A stretch of 64,000 nt of DNA from JAPLUA01 sp964625855 (lineage in GTDB: Bacteria > Verrucomicrobiota > Verrucomicrobiia > Limisphaerales > UBA8199): contig CAZVFC010000002.1 in assembly GCA_964625855.1 (NCBI GenBank), forward strand, positions 1 through 64,000, written 5' to 3'. This document shows, piece after piece, positions 44,298-52,816 of the stretch. The notes beneath the pieces were generated by a model, which was not told the origin of the DNA, searched no databases, and worked only from the letters and a program-made list of their open reading frames with translations. A program made the translations under genes and the position numbers. How positions within the stretch are numbered: the stretch's first letter is position 1; every line of letters begins with the position of its first letter.

Positions 44298-45461
44298 ATG
44301 AGAGAATTCAGACTGGTCATCTACATGAACGCCTCAGACTCGCGCAACTTCTGGGGTGGCCGGGGAGCGGCGAGCCCTCTGGCGTATTCCTGCCATCTGG
44401 GACACAAGAAGAGCAAGGTCTTCCTCGGCGGAACGATTGTTCTCAAGGGCCTGGGCAGGTACCATCGCTTTGTCAGAGAGAAGCTCGACGCAGCCACGAA
44501 ACCGGTCACCTTGCCGCTGCGTTTGTGCTGCGATGGCGAGGAGATAGTGATTTCTGACGAGGCGTTCATCTACCAGAATGACGACCCTTTGTTGGGTGCA
44601 AGCCAAAACGGGATTTACTGGACCGCCAAGGTTGGCAACCTCGGCCTTCGCGAGCGTTTTTCGGATGGGTACGAAAAGAGGTTCACACTGGGCGCAGTGA
44701 GAATCGGCCTGGATACGTGCTGTGGACGTAATAGGGAAGTTGCCAGAGGGGGGTGCCGGGTACTGGCTTCACGACTTCAGAAGCTGCGCCAGCCTCTTGA
44801 CAGCGATAGCTCAAACAGACTCCTGGTTTATGGCGCAGACCACAGGGAACGATCATTTTGGACCGACAACGGGATGCCGAGGGTCCCACGGCGCAATGCC
44901 TTCGTGCACGTGAGAAACGGCAAATGGCCATCAGCCCAGCCCCAACGTGTCGAGGTCAGAGAACTGATAGATTCGCAGATAAAGAACAACCACATAAACG
45001 AGTCCTTAGTTCATGAAATGCTGAAGGTTCTTTTTGCCACTGGAGGTTGGTGGGTGAATTATGAACTGCCTGCTCCGCTGGGAGCCAAGGGCAAGTCGTG
45101 GGGCAGGATTGATTTCCTGGTGAGAAAGAGCGGAAAGGCGCCTTGGCGACTGATCGAGGTTAAGTTGGCTGATAACCCAGAGGCCGTTCTGCAATTGCGA
45201 GATTACCTCCAAGGCATCACGCGTGACGTCAGGAAGAATGGGGAAGACTCGTACTTCTGGCCGCTGTGGGTGGGCGCCGAAAGGTGCAAGAAGATAAAGG
45301 GAGTTGTCTTGTGCCAGTCTCCCGGAACAGAAACTAAGCGAGAAGTGAAATCTCGCCGGCTGCCTTATGAGGTCTGGACTTACACGTACCACATCAAGGG
45401 TGGTCACTTGGACATCGAGGTGAGGGACGCGAGGAACAAGCGGATACTGAGCACGACGTAA
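44298..45461 (+). CDS. Candidate PD-(D/E)XK nuclease, unknown family
   Basis: A 387-residue protein with a beta-rich N-terminal half of unknown fold (FRLVIYMNASDSRNFWGGRG) and a C-terminal restriction-endonuclease-like core. In that core, helix HEMLKVLFATGGWW is followed by GRIDFLV (D272) and LIEVKL (E287, K289), matching PD-(D/E)XK. A further Gln in VLQLRDYLQGI fits the helix after the core. Its base composition is less GC-rich than its neighbours by eye. Between about 44700 and 44910 another frame also reads like protein (EGGAGYWLHDFRSC), so a pair of compensating frameshifts is possible. It sits in a mobile patch beside the toxin-antitoxin pair. Role unknown; defence or DNA repair is plausible. 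Confidence 0.6.
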   Translation: MREFRLVIYMNASDSRNFWGGRGAASPLAYSCHLGHKKSKVFLGGTIVLKGLGRYHRFVREKLDAATKPVTLPLRLCCDGEEIVISDEAFIYQNDDPLLGASQNGIYWTAKVGNLGLRERFSDGYEKRFTLGAVRIGLDTCCGRNREVARGGCRVLASRLQKLRQPLDSDSSNRLLVYGADHRERSFWTDNGMPRVPRRNAFVHVRNGKWPSAQPQRVEVRELIDSQIKNNHINESLVHEMLKVLFATGGWWVNYELPAPLGAKGKSWGRIDFLVRKSGKAPWRLIEVKLADNPEAVLQLRDYLQGITRDVRKNGEDSYFWPLWVGAERCKKIKGVVLCQSPGTETKREVKSRRLPYEVWTYTYHIKGGHLDIEVRDARNKRILSTT

Positions 45462-45657
45462 GAACACGCCTTTGGCGGACCGTCCAAATCCCCCTCACAG
45501 GGCCCCTTTCCAGCCCGGCGCCCTCACCATTTACACCACGACAAACCACACCCCGACTGACTGAGCTCATAAGCGCCATTCGCTAGCGCGAACGCGAGAC
45601 GATCATTCCCGCTTCGCCGTTGGCGCGGTCCAGGGGATCGCGCACTGCCATTACACC

Positions 45658-46170
45658 GTGGGTAAAACCATTAAAGCTCATTCCAAGGCCCGTGCACCTG
45701 CGGGCGCTCGTATCAATCTGCGGGTCCGTCCCCGATTCAAAGCCGTGCTGGTGCAAGCCGTGAGGCTGCTGCAGCTCAAGCTGACCGAGTTCATGATCAA
45801 GGCGTGAGTAAGCAGTTCGTTCCGGGGAGCACACACGCCCACGGATGTCCCGACCAGCGCCATCGCTGGTCCGAGCTCGGCTGGACACACTCACCAGCCG
45901 GGTTAGCGCATGCATGCTCCGCCTGTTTTCCGCGAGGGCGCGGAAAACCGCACGCGAGGGCGCGTGCGCTCCCCTGTTTCAACGTGATAGTCGCTGAGCA
46001 ACTCCGCGCAGGTCGCCGCCGGCATGGCGCTGGCCGACGGCAGCCGGTTTGTTCTGCCGGCCGGGAAATGGCGCGAGTTTTATGCGGCCTTGGATGCCCC
46101 GCCCCGGGCGGTGCCGGGACTGCGCAATCTGCTCAGCGAACCTTCGGCCTTCGGCGCCGCGGCGCCGTGA
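45658..46170 (+). pseudogene. DUF1778-type antitoxin gene split by an insertion
   Basis: From a GTG at 45658 to a TGA at 45805-45807 the frame encodes the ribbon-helix-helix half of a DUF1778 antitoxin (ARINLRVRPRFKAVLVQAV, KLTEFMIKA). From 45994 to the TGA at 46168-46170 the same phase encodes the missing C-terminal half (GMALADGSRFVLP, KWREFYAALDAPP, NLLSEPSAF). The intervening 186 bases contain stops and two hairpins. Intact relatives are about 90 residues and pair with a GNAT acetyltransferase toxin; only a short unrecognisable ORF follows here, so the toxin seems lost. Confidence 0.7.
45926..45967. repeat. Double-hairpin REP-like element inside the split antitoxin
   Basis: Two adjacent palindromes share the loop core GAGGGCGC: arms TTTTCCGCG/CGCGGAAAA (45926-45934 with 45939-45947) and GCACGCG/CGCGTGC (45950-45956 with 45961-45967). 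Paired hairpins of this kind are typical of REPIN-type mobile elements. Confidence 0.6.
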
Positions 46171-46230
46171 ATCCCGCCGCCTTCCAACCCCGGCGTGTGT
46201 CGGGCAAGGGGAGCGAATCTTGGTGGGCTG

Positions 46231-47283
46231 CTAAACTGGCGTGCCCAGGCGCTCGCTGATTTGTGCGATGCGTTGAGCCACACTGCCCGTCACCCGGAGA
46301 AATGGGATCTTGCGGCGGTTGAGTTCCTTCACGTACCACGCGTCCTGCATTTGGCGGAACCTGGCGTCCTGTCGGGTGCCATCCTGCACGAACCCGAAAT
46401 CCGGGTCGCAAAGTATGACTAGGTCATAGCGGCGCTCGGCTAGGCGCTTGAGCTGCGGGCTTGCGCGCCGGAACAGGTGCCGGCTGTAAAAGAGCGTGGT
46501 AAGCGGAGAGGTGTCGCAAAACAGGAAGCGTCGGGCGCGCAGCAGCGCCTGCTCTTCTGCCGCGACTTGCGTCTCGCCAATATGCAACAGGTCCTCGTAG
46601 GCCAGCGCGCCCGTCTTTGCTTCCCACAGTTCCCGGCCGTATTCGGCAACGTGCAAAGTGCCAAAGTGGTGGGCCAGGGCCTCAGCCAAGGTGCTCTTGC
46701 CGGAAGACTCCCCGCCCAGGATGCAAATGCGACGGACAAAGGAGGCATAGACGATGGGCGACACCCATTGGCGGTGCGCTTCAAGGTCAGCGCGAATCAT
46801 TGTGCCGGAGACCGGCACGGCTTGCCGCGCGCGGTCCACGGACACGTGGCGCACCGCCGGCGCGGAGGGATTGTGCTGGCGGAAGAAGGCCGTGAATTCC
46901 CGGGCAAACCCGTCCCCGTAGTCCTCGCTGGTGAAGACCGCATCCACGGCAGTGCCTACGACCTTGCGGCAGAGCGCAGCAGTGAAATGCCGGTGAAGGG
47001 AATCCTCGGCCTCGTTCGGAGGCATGCTCGGTCGTTCTGCCGGGTCGGGGAACCATTGGCGCAGGCGCGCTTCCGTCACGACCAGCCTGCGCGCCTGAGG
47101 GAACAGCGCGGCGAGCCATTTCTCGCGCCGGTCGGCCTCGCAGCCCGGCAGTTCGGGATTGGAGTAGCTGATCACCACCACTTCGCGGCACAGCTCGAAC
47201 GCGCGCTGGATCACCAATGCATGCCCGCGGTGCAGCGGCGAGAACTTGCCCACAACCAGTCCGGTATGGAAGGGCTTACTCAC
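46231..47283 (-). CDS. NadR-like bifunctional NMN adenylyltransferase / ribosylnicotinamide kinase
   Basis: A 350-residue cytoplasmic enzyme of NAD salvage, starting at a GTG at 47283. The nucleotidyltransferase domain (about 1-165) has GKFSPLHRGHALV (the GxFxPxHxGH motif) and VSGTMIRADLEAH. The kinase domain (about 185-350) has the Walker A ICILGGESSGKST. No N-terminal helix-turn-helix is present, so unlike enterobacterial NadR it should not be a repressor. It follows pnuC on the same strand after a gap holding a perfect palindrome. It converts nicotinamide riboside to NMN and then NAD; function is well supported by both motifs. Confidence 0.9.
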   Translation of the reverse strand: MSKPFHTGLVVGKFSPLHRGHALVIQRAFELCREVVVISYSNPELPGCEADRREKWLAALFPQARRLVVTEARLRQWFPDPAERPSMPPNEAEDSLHRHFTAALCRKVVGTAVDAVFTSEDYGDGFAREFTAFFRQHNPSAPAVRHVSVDRARQAVPVSGTMIRADLEAHRQWVSPIVYASFVRRICILGGESSGKSTLAEALAHHFGTLHVAEYGRELWEAKTGALAYEDLLHIGETQVAAEEQALLRARRFLFCDTSPLTTLFYSRHLFRRASPQLKRLAERRYDLVILCDPDFGFVQDGTRQDARFRQMQDAWYVKELNRRKIPFLRVTGSVAQRIAQISERLGTPV

Positions 47284-47300
47284 GGCTCCCGATGAAATCC

Positions 47301-47377
47301 AACGTAGGGCAGTGCGTCTCGCCTGCCCTTCGGCGGCCTGGAGTGCAAAGGGCAGGCGAGACGCACTGCCCTACGTT
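47301..47377. repeat. Perfect 30-bp inverted repeat (REP-like)
   Basis: Arms 47301-47330 and 47348-47377 are perfect reverse complements with a 17-base loop. The arm core GTCTCGCCTGCCC is shared with the palindrome at 52706-52784, so both belong to one family. It lies between pnuC and nadR. Confidence 0.85.
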
Positions 47378-47400
47378 GCCGCCATGGCCGCATTGCATAC

Positions 47401-47970
47401 TCATGAAGCAGCCGGGCGTTCCACCAGCCGATGCCAGTGACGCAGCGAGACGACCGCATTCACCCAAAAGACGGCGTAGAGCAGGGCCGTTAGGTACAGC
47501 CCGCGCACGGTGTAAAGGGGCACGGCAATGGTGTTGACCAGGAGCCAGCACCACCAGTTCTCAAGACGGCGCCCCATGAGGAGAAACTGTCCGAGCACGC
47601 TGAAGGCCAGGATGAACGAGTCCAGGAATGGCGCGAAGGCATTGGTAAAGCGGTGCAGCAGCCAGCCGTAAGCGGCGGCAACCAGGACGCCGGCGGCGGC
47701 CAGGGCCAGGATGTGCGGGGGGCGGGTCCGTCGAACGGGCAGCGTGGCGCCTTGCCGGCCATGCAGCCAATGCCACCAGCCCAAAATGCTGGTGATGATG
47801 AAGAACGCCTGCAGAGTCACGTCGGCGTAGAGCCTCGCCCCGAAGAACACGATGGCGAACAGCAGGCATCCCACGATGCCGGTCCACCAGGTATGGGCGC
47901 TGTTCCGCCCCGCCAGGAGGATCGAAGCGGTGTTGAAGCCGTTGGCCGCAATCTCCCAGCCGACCTTCAA
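47401..47970 (-). CDS. PnuC-like nicotinamide riboside transporter
   Basis: A 189-residue inner-membrane protein with about six to seven hydrophobic helices. The start is probably the TTG at 47970, which overlaps the upstream stop (TTGA); no ATG lies near. The family substrate-binding motif WxxWxxxN is seen as WWCWLLVNTIAVPLYT, and ITSILGWWHWL is the other conserved Trp-rich helix. It imports nicotinamide riboside, which NadR encoded next would phosphorylate. Expression is likely coupled to the adenylate-forming enzyme upstream. Confidence 0.9.
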   Translation of the reverse strand: MKVGWEIAANGFNTASILLAGRNSAHTWWTGIVGCLLFAIVFFGARLYADVTLQAFFIITSILGWWHWLHGRQGATLPVRRTRPPHILALAAAGVLVAAAYGWLLHRFTNAFAPFLDSFILAFSVLGQFLLMGRRLENWWCWLLVNTIAVPLYTVRGLYLTALLYAVFWVNAVVSLRHWHRLVERPAAS

Positions 47971-49322
47971 TGCCGCTCCTCGCTGAGGTCGGAAGTGTAT
48001 TGCACAACTTTGCCCTCGAAGCTGTCAACGGTCTCGATCTGGAGACGCTGGCCCGCGCCGAAGAGCTCCAATAGCCCCTGGCGGATAGACTCCATCTGAG
48101 GCCCGGGCCGCGCGAGCACGAGGCGCAGAGTGCCATCGCGATCCTGGTGGAGAGTGTACTGTGGAATGGCAAACGGCTGAAGCACGCGCGTGACTTCAAT
48201 GTTATTGATCTCCTCCCCAGCCATTGTGCGGAACCGGGTGGGGGGCCGGCCTTCCAACCCAACCAACACAGGCTCGGGGCCGCTGAACCGCAGGGCAGCG
48301 TAGTCGCCCGTCCGGTAGCGCAGGAGTGGCAGGCAAAAGTTAAACCCGCCGGTGAGCGTCACTTCACCCCGCTCGCCGGGCGGGAGCGCTCGACCTTGTG
48401 CGTCCAGGATTTCAACATACATGCAGTGCTGCAAGAGCACATGGCCGTCGGCCACTGGGTCTGCTACCGCCACCGGCCCTGCTTCATTCATGGAATAGAC
48501 ATCGAGGACGGGGCAACCGAACCGCTGTTCCAGGTCCCGCCGCAAGCCGGGCAGGAGCGTCATGGAAGTTGAGATGAGCGCCCGCGGCTTTGTCCGGATC
48601 GGCAAGCGGGCCAACTCGGCGAAGGATATCGGGTCGCCGGTATAGACCTCCGGCGCGAGGGCATCCAGGTATTTGGCGCGGTCTTCGGGCGCCCGCCAAT
48701 CGTTCGGATGCAGATTGATCTTGGCCAGTCCTGACTCATCCATGGTCGGCGTGACCGACACGTAGGTGAAGCACTTCCGCTGGTAACCCACGAGCACCAC
48801 GCCCACCTGTCCGCGCCCGTAACGGAGTTCGATGCCGAACCGCCGCAACGCCCGCTTGTGGAAGGCCAGGTAACCGGCGGACACAACCGGGTGCGAAGCC
48901 AACAGCAGCGGATGGCCCGTGGTGCCGCTGGTGCGGAAGTTGATCAGCCGGTCGAGCGGGGCCGGATCGGGAACGAACTGGGCAATGTCGCGGCTGAGGT
49001 CGCCGCGGCTGATCGTGGGCACGTCGGCGAAGTCCTTTGGCGAGGAACCGTAGCGGCGGTAGAAGGGCACCTCGGCAAAGCAGCGTTCGACAAAGCTATC
49101 CAACCACGCCGGCGGCGCTCCCGAACGCCAGCCTACTTCCGAGGCCAGCACCTCCCGCTCGAAACTGCGCATCCGAGCTGCGTCTTCCGCTGTCAGCCGG
49201 TTTCCGCTCTCGTTGCGGTAGATGGGCGCGTGGGGATGCTCCCGCAGGAACTGGAGCATCTGTCGGCCGTGCTCGGTCAAGGTCGGATAACGCTCGGCGT
49301 CAGTGATTATCTCCGGGCTCAT
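47967..49322 (-). CDS. PaaK-like adenylate-forming enzyme (phenylacetate-CoA ligase superfamily)
   Basis: A 451-residue AMP-binding enzyme. The P-loop-like motif is INFRTSGTTGHPLLLA, with SMNEAGPVAVADP as the core region and YRTGDYAALR as the A8-type motif. The C-terminus (TRVLQPFAIPQYTLHQDRDG) matches the short lid of the PaaK/F390-synthetase family, which activates carboxylates with ATP. It overlaps the upstream gene by ATGA (49319-49322) and pnuC by TTGA. No CoA-ester or aromatic pathway genes are nearby, so it may activate a peptide or modified substrate related to the radical SAM protein; that is inference. Confidence 0.8.
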   Translation of the reverse strand: MSPEIITDAERYPTLTEHGRQMLQFLREHPHAPIYRNESGNRLTAEDAARMRSFEREVLASEVGWRSGAPPAWLDSFVERCFAEVPFYRRYGSSPKDFADVPTISRGDLSRDIAQFVPDPAPLDRLINFRTSGTTGHPLLLASHPVVSAGYLAFHKRALRRFGIELRYGRGQVGVVLVGYQRKCFTYVSVTPTMDESGLAKINLHPNDWRAPEDRAKYLDALAPEVYTGDPISFAELARLPIRTKPRALISTSMTLLPGLRRDLEQRFGCPVLDVYSMNEAGPVAVADPVADGHVLLQHCMYVEILDAQGRALPPGERGEVTLTGGFNFCLPLLRYRTGDYAALRFSGPEPVLVGLEGRPPTRFRTMAGEEINNIEVTRVLQPFAIPQYTLHQDRDGTLRLVLARPGPQMESIRQGLLELFGAGQRLQIETVDSFEGKVVQYTSDLSEERH

Positions 49323-49903
49323 TCTCTCGTGTACTTGTCGGCGGACTCTTCGGCGGCCTTCTTCTTCAACGCTTCCCTGATGGCGCGCGCCCGTTCCTCA
49401 GCGGCACGTGACGCCTGCAGCACGCGCGCGCGTTCGGCGGAACTGAGGCTGGTCAACCGGTCCTGCGCCTGGGGAATAGTCTCTCCCGCGGGCCGATATC
49501 CAAGCCGGGCCAGCGAGAACCGGGCTAACTCCTCGCGGCGGTCAGGGTCCGTTGCGAACTTGCGGGAGGCCACTTGGGCGCCCAGTAGCGCGCTGCCCTG
49601 GCTGAGGAGTTCCAGTAGCGCGCCCGCCGGCAGCTTTTTCTGACGGAACCAGTCGTCGGCCAGGACCCAGGCCAGCAGCAGGCTGACCGCGAGCCGGTTC
49701 CGGTCGCGCCGGGGGTCGCTCCCTTCGAACTCGGCCAGACTCGCCGCCTCCAGGGGCGCGCCGAAGGTCCTGACTAGATCACCGACCACGGCTGCGACGT
49801 GGACACGGCCCGAACTGCCGATGCGCGGTTCAGCCAGGAAATCTTCCGGCGTCTCAGCCAATCGGCGGGTGAGTGTCTCCAGGACAGGGCCTTCAGCTTG
49901 CAT
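49319..49903 (-). CDS. Conserved-looking helical protein, unknown
   Basis: A 194-residue protein without a recognised family name. The first two-thirds are mixed helical (VSLLLAWVLADDWFRQK; DPDRREELARFSLARLGYRPAGET). The C-terminus is a long charged helix (RARVLQASRAAEERARAI, then KKKAAEESADKYTRE). I have seen similar endings in proteins encoded next to MoxR/VWA genes but cannot name the family. It begins 2 bases after the radical SAM stop and overlaps the next start by 4 bases, so it is translated as part of this operon. Confidence 0.65.
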   Translation of the reverse strand: MQAEGPVLETLTRRLAETPEDFLAEPRIGSSGRVHVAAVVGDLVRTFGAPLEAASLAEFEGSDPRRDRNRLAVSLLLAWVLADDWFRQKKLPAGALLELLSQGSALLGAQVASRKFATDPDRREELARFSLARLGYRPAGETIPQAQDRLTSLSSAERARVLQASRAAEERARAIREALKKKAAEESADKYTRE

Positions 49904-49905
49904 AA

Positions 49906-50865
49906 CTAGGAGGCGAATTTCTCAAAAACCTGGGTGCTATGGCAATCCTCGCATGCCGTTACTCTTGTCTGCGCAGAGAAGCGGACCGGCAGTCGGGATA
50001 GATCTTCCACGGACTTCACTGCGCTCACCGGCACGCCGTAAGCGGAGACGGTGAAGCTGCAAGGCGCGATCCGCCCCGACTCGTCTATGAACAGGAAGCT
50101 GCGCCCGGGCTGGCAGTCAGAGATGGGCAGTTGGTCCCCACGGGCCGTGGCCTGAATGCGCCTCAAGTAACCTTCGCCGCCAATGAGACTCAGCCCCTGG
50201 GCGGCCAACTCCCTTCGCAGGCGAGGCAGATGTTTGGCAAGGTGTTCAGCCTGTTCGGGCAAGAGCCGGTGCGCCGGGTAGAACTCCGGGCGGTCATTGC
50301 CGCCAAGCTGGTTGAAGGTGATTTCCTCAATGCCCCAACCCGCCAGCTCCCCGCAGAGCTGTTCAAAGCCGCTGAGCGTCCCCCGCATCAACAGCACGTT
50401 GGCCCGCAACACGGGTCCTTGTCCGCGGGCGCGTTTCTCCTCGGCCAGTGCGGTGACATCCCGCTGCAGGGTCGCGTAGCCGCCCGGCCAGCCGCGCAAC
50501 TGGTCGTGAAGGGTGCCGATGGCATCTAAGCTGACCGTGAGTTCAGAGTAATGCTCCAGCAGATGAGCGCGCACCGCGGCTGATGCCAGAGAGGTGCCGT
50601 TCGTTGTGGTGCTCACGGCGAGCCGGTATTCATTGCGGAACGCCCGCGTCAGATTCGTCAGCGGAGGCCAGAGCAGCGGCTCCCCACCCAACCAACTGAC
50701 CAGCACTGCGTCCCCTGTTTGGCGCTGGTATTCCGAGAGCAGAGCGCCCAAGGCGAGGATGCCTTGCGGATCTGCGTCGTGCCGTGGGCGCGGAAGTTCG
50801 CGATCGAACCCGCAGAACTTGCAGGTGAGATTGCAGCGCTCGGTGATTCGCCAGACGATGACCAT
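49906..50865 (-). CDS. Radical SAM protein with SPASM/twitch-like Cys cluster
   Basis: A 319-residue enzyme with the radical SAM motif CNLTCKFC (C11, C15, C18), the glycine motif WLGGEPLLW and strand VSTTTNGTSL. The C-terminus holds further Cys residues: DCQPGRSF, IAPCSF and TACEDCHST, compatible with a second iron-sulfur cluster of twitch/SPASM type as used on peptide substrates. It starts directly at the stop of the VWA gene (no gap). It differs from anaerobic sulfatase maturases in size and context. A peptide or protein modification role is likely, on an unknown substrate. Confidence 0.85.
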   Translation of the reverse strand: MVIVWRITERCNLTCKFCGFDRELPRPRHDADPQGILALGALLSEYQRQTGDAVLVSWLGGEPLLWPPLTNLTRAFRNEYRLAVSTTTNGTSLASAAVRAHLLEHYSELTVSLDAIGTLHDQLRGWPGGYATLQRDVTALAEEKRARGQGPVLRANVLLMRGTLSGFEQLCGELAGWGIEEITFNQLGGNDRPEFYPAHRLLPEQAEHLAKHLPRLRRELAAQGLSLIGGEGYLRRIQATARGDQLPISDCQPGRSFLFIDESGRIAPCSFTVSAYGVPVSAVKSVEDLSRLPVRFSAQTRVTACEDCHSTQVFEKFAS

Positions 50866-52683
50866 TTAAGCCTGCCTCCCAATCTGTCCGCCGGCCTCGA
50901 CGGCACGGCCGTAGCGCAAACGGCTGAACTTCCGGGCGAACTCCACCAACTCCTCCCAGGTCGCCACACGGTGTACCTGCCATCCTTGTTCGTCGCGGGC
51001 GCGCCGAATCGCCGTCAGGGACGTCCACACTCCGCCTTTCTGCTCCCACTGCTCGGGCAGGTTCAGCACGAACGTCCCCCCGCCGCCCGCCCGCTGCAAA
51101 GCACTGGCGGAGACATCCCACCCGCTATTGCCGCGCTCATCCTGATCAAACAGGGTGGAGACACCATCATCCGATATCACGAGGATATGAACCGGACGCG
51201 CATCAGGTCGGCGAGACGCGTAAGTGTCCCGCAGCGTGTGGATCGGAAATGCCGTCGCCCCGCCATAGTAACCGGTAAGAACGCGGAGAATGGCGTCTTC
51301 GTCCCGCACAAAGCCATCGGTGCTGGTCACCTGACTCTTGCCGCTCCAAAGGGTCGCCTGCACCCGCGCCCCGGCGCGCAGGGCCGAGAGGCACAGTATG
51401 GCGCCGGCCAGCGTCAGATAAGACGTCAGCCGCTGTGGGTTGGGCATCGAGCCCGAGCTGTCCACGTACAGATCCAGGTCCAGCGGCACTCGTTGAGGCA
51501 AATGCCCTTCCGCGGTGCCCCACACGCGCTGGACCGTCGTCAGGCCGGGAATGACCTTGGGGCTTTGCAGCACTGTCTGAAGCCAATCGGCGGCATCGAG
51601 CGGGTGGCCGAAGTCCCACGGCTCCAGGCCTTCCGGGAGGGGATCGGTGCTCTCCGGAGTCTCCCGACTGGGAAAGGGAATGAGGTGCGGACGGGCCCGC
51701 TCGCGGTAATAGCGCACGGCGACATCGTGGTCGGATAGATTCACACCCGCCGCGCGCAGAATCTCTCCATACTGGAATGGCTCCCGCGCCTGTCCGCGTG
51801 CACTCACGTTCTTGGGCGTTTCTGCCGGTGGCGCCTCCGCCCCCTTTGTGACGGTGTCCTTCCCCTCCGCCGATTCCGGTCCCTCGGCAAGGTCCGGATC
51901 CTGGGCGGGGTGAATGGCTCCTTCGCGCTCGCCGGCTTCCTCTTCGACCAAGCCGGCCGGGCTGCCGCCGGCGGCCGCGTTGCGGGTGTCCAGCCACTTC
52001 TCGATCGCCGCGGCCGAGCGCTGATCCTCCAGCAGGTGGGGAAGCAGGAGCGCGGCGAACCGGCCTGAGCCGTCCAGCCATTCCCGCGCGTAGCTGCGCA
52101 CGAGCCGCGCGCCCAGCCAGGCGTCGCCTTCCAGGCGATCATCGGTCTTCCCGCCGCCCAGTGCGCCGCGTGGGAGACTCCATAGAATCTCGTAGATGCG
52201 CGTGTAGAGCGTCCAGACGGCGCCCGCTTTCGATCGAGTGCCCAGGGTGCGATAGATGTCGGCCAGCCGTAGCGCGGCGCTGCGCTGCAGGCGGTCGTTG
52301 ATGAGCAGGTCGGTGTACAGGTTGGCCACCATCGGCGCGTGCTGCTCGACCGTCGGCAAAGCCCAGCGCATGCGGGCGATCATGCGCGCATGTTCGGTGA
52401 GCGTGGCAGGAGCAAGGACATGATGACCGATCTCGTGCGCCAGCACTTCCAGGGCAAACCGCTCCACCCCATACGCCACCACCATCGGCAGGCTGACAAC
52501 GATTGCCTGGTCTTGCAGGCGGATCATGGCGAAGCTCCCGCTGAGTCCCTCCTCCTGAGCCGCCTTATCCGTCAGGCAGAGAGTTGGTGGCCGCAGGCGG
52601 GTGAACTTGCTCCACACCTCCAGCGCCTTGGGCCAGACTACTTCCCAGTCCCGGCGCAGCGCTTCCAAGCGCCTGGGGATCAT
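50866..52683 (-). CDS. HEXXH metallopeptidase-like / von Willebrand factor A protein
   Basis: A 605-residue cytoplasmic protein of the DUF2201/COG3864 type. Zinc-binding HEIGHH is at residues 83-88 in the N-terminal domain. A disordered acidic linker (about 240-300, Glu/Ala/Pro-rich) follows. The C-terminal VWA domain has an intact MIDAS motif DSSGS (D408) and VISDDGVSTLF. Such proteins work with MoxR-type AAA+ ATPases as a chaperone-like pair; the ATPase gene is two genes upstream. The 133-base gap on its 5-prime side carries a perfect palindrome. Confidence 0.85.
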   Translation of the reverse strand: MIPRRLEALRRDWEVVWPKALEVWSKFTRLRPPTLCLTDKAAQEEGLSGSFAMIRLQDQAIVVSLPMVVAYGVERFALEVLAHEIGHHVLAPATLTEHARMIARMRWALPTVEQHAPMVANLYTDLLINDRLQRSAALRLADIYRTLGTRSKAGAVWTLYTRIYEILWSLPRGALGGGKTDDRLEGDAWLGARLVRSYAREWLDGSGRFAALLLPHLLEDQRSAAAIEKWLDTRNAAAGGSPAGLVEEEAGEREGAIHPAQDPDLAEGPESAEGKDTVTKGAEAPPAETPKNVSARGQAREPFQYGEILRAAGVNLSDHDVAVRYYRERARPHLIPFPSRETPESTDPLPEGLEPWDFGHPLDAADWLQTVLQSPKVIPGLTTVQRVWGTAEGHLPQRVPLDLDLYVDSSGSMPNPQRLTSYLTLAGAILCLSALRAGARVQATLWSGKSQVTSTDGFVRDEDAILRVLTGYYGGATAFPIHTLRDTYASRRPDARPVHILVISDDGVSTLFDQDERGNSGWDVSASALQRAGGGGTFVLNLPEQWEQKGGVWTSLTAIRRARDEQGWQVHRVATWEELVEFARKFSRLRYGRAVEAGGQIGRQA

Positions 52684-52705
52684 GGCTTACCTCCGCGGCG
52701 TCTTG

Positions 52706-52784
52706 AGAGTAGGGCAGGCGTCTCGCCTGCCCCTCCCGTCTTGGCACGTCCTGGCCGGGGCAGGCGAGACGCCTGCCCTACTCT
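52706..52784. repeat. Perfect 28-bp inverted repeat (REP-like)
   Basis: Arms 52706-52733 and 52757-52784 are perfect reverse complements with a 23-base loop. The core GTCTCGCCTGCCC is shared with the element at 47301-47377. It occupies the gap between the unknown 339-residue protein and the VWA gene. Confidence 0.85.
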
Positions 52785-52816
52785 GAGGTTCATCGAAGAC
52801 TCGCCAGACATAGCGG

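Noticed and set aside
49906..50865. Radical SAM protein as an anaerobic sulfatase maturase
   Set aside because: It is shorter, has fewer C-terminal Cys residues than expected, and is embedded in the MoxR/VWA operon rather than beside a sulfatase.
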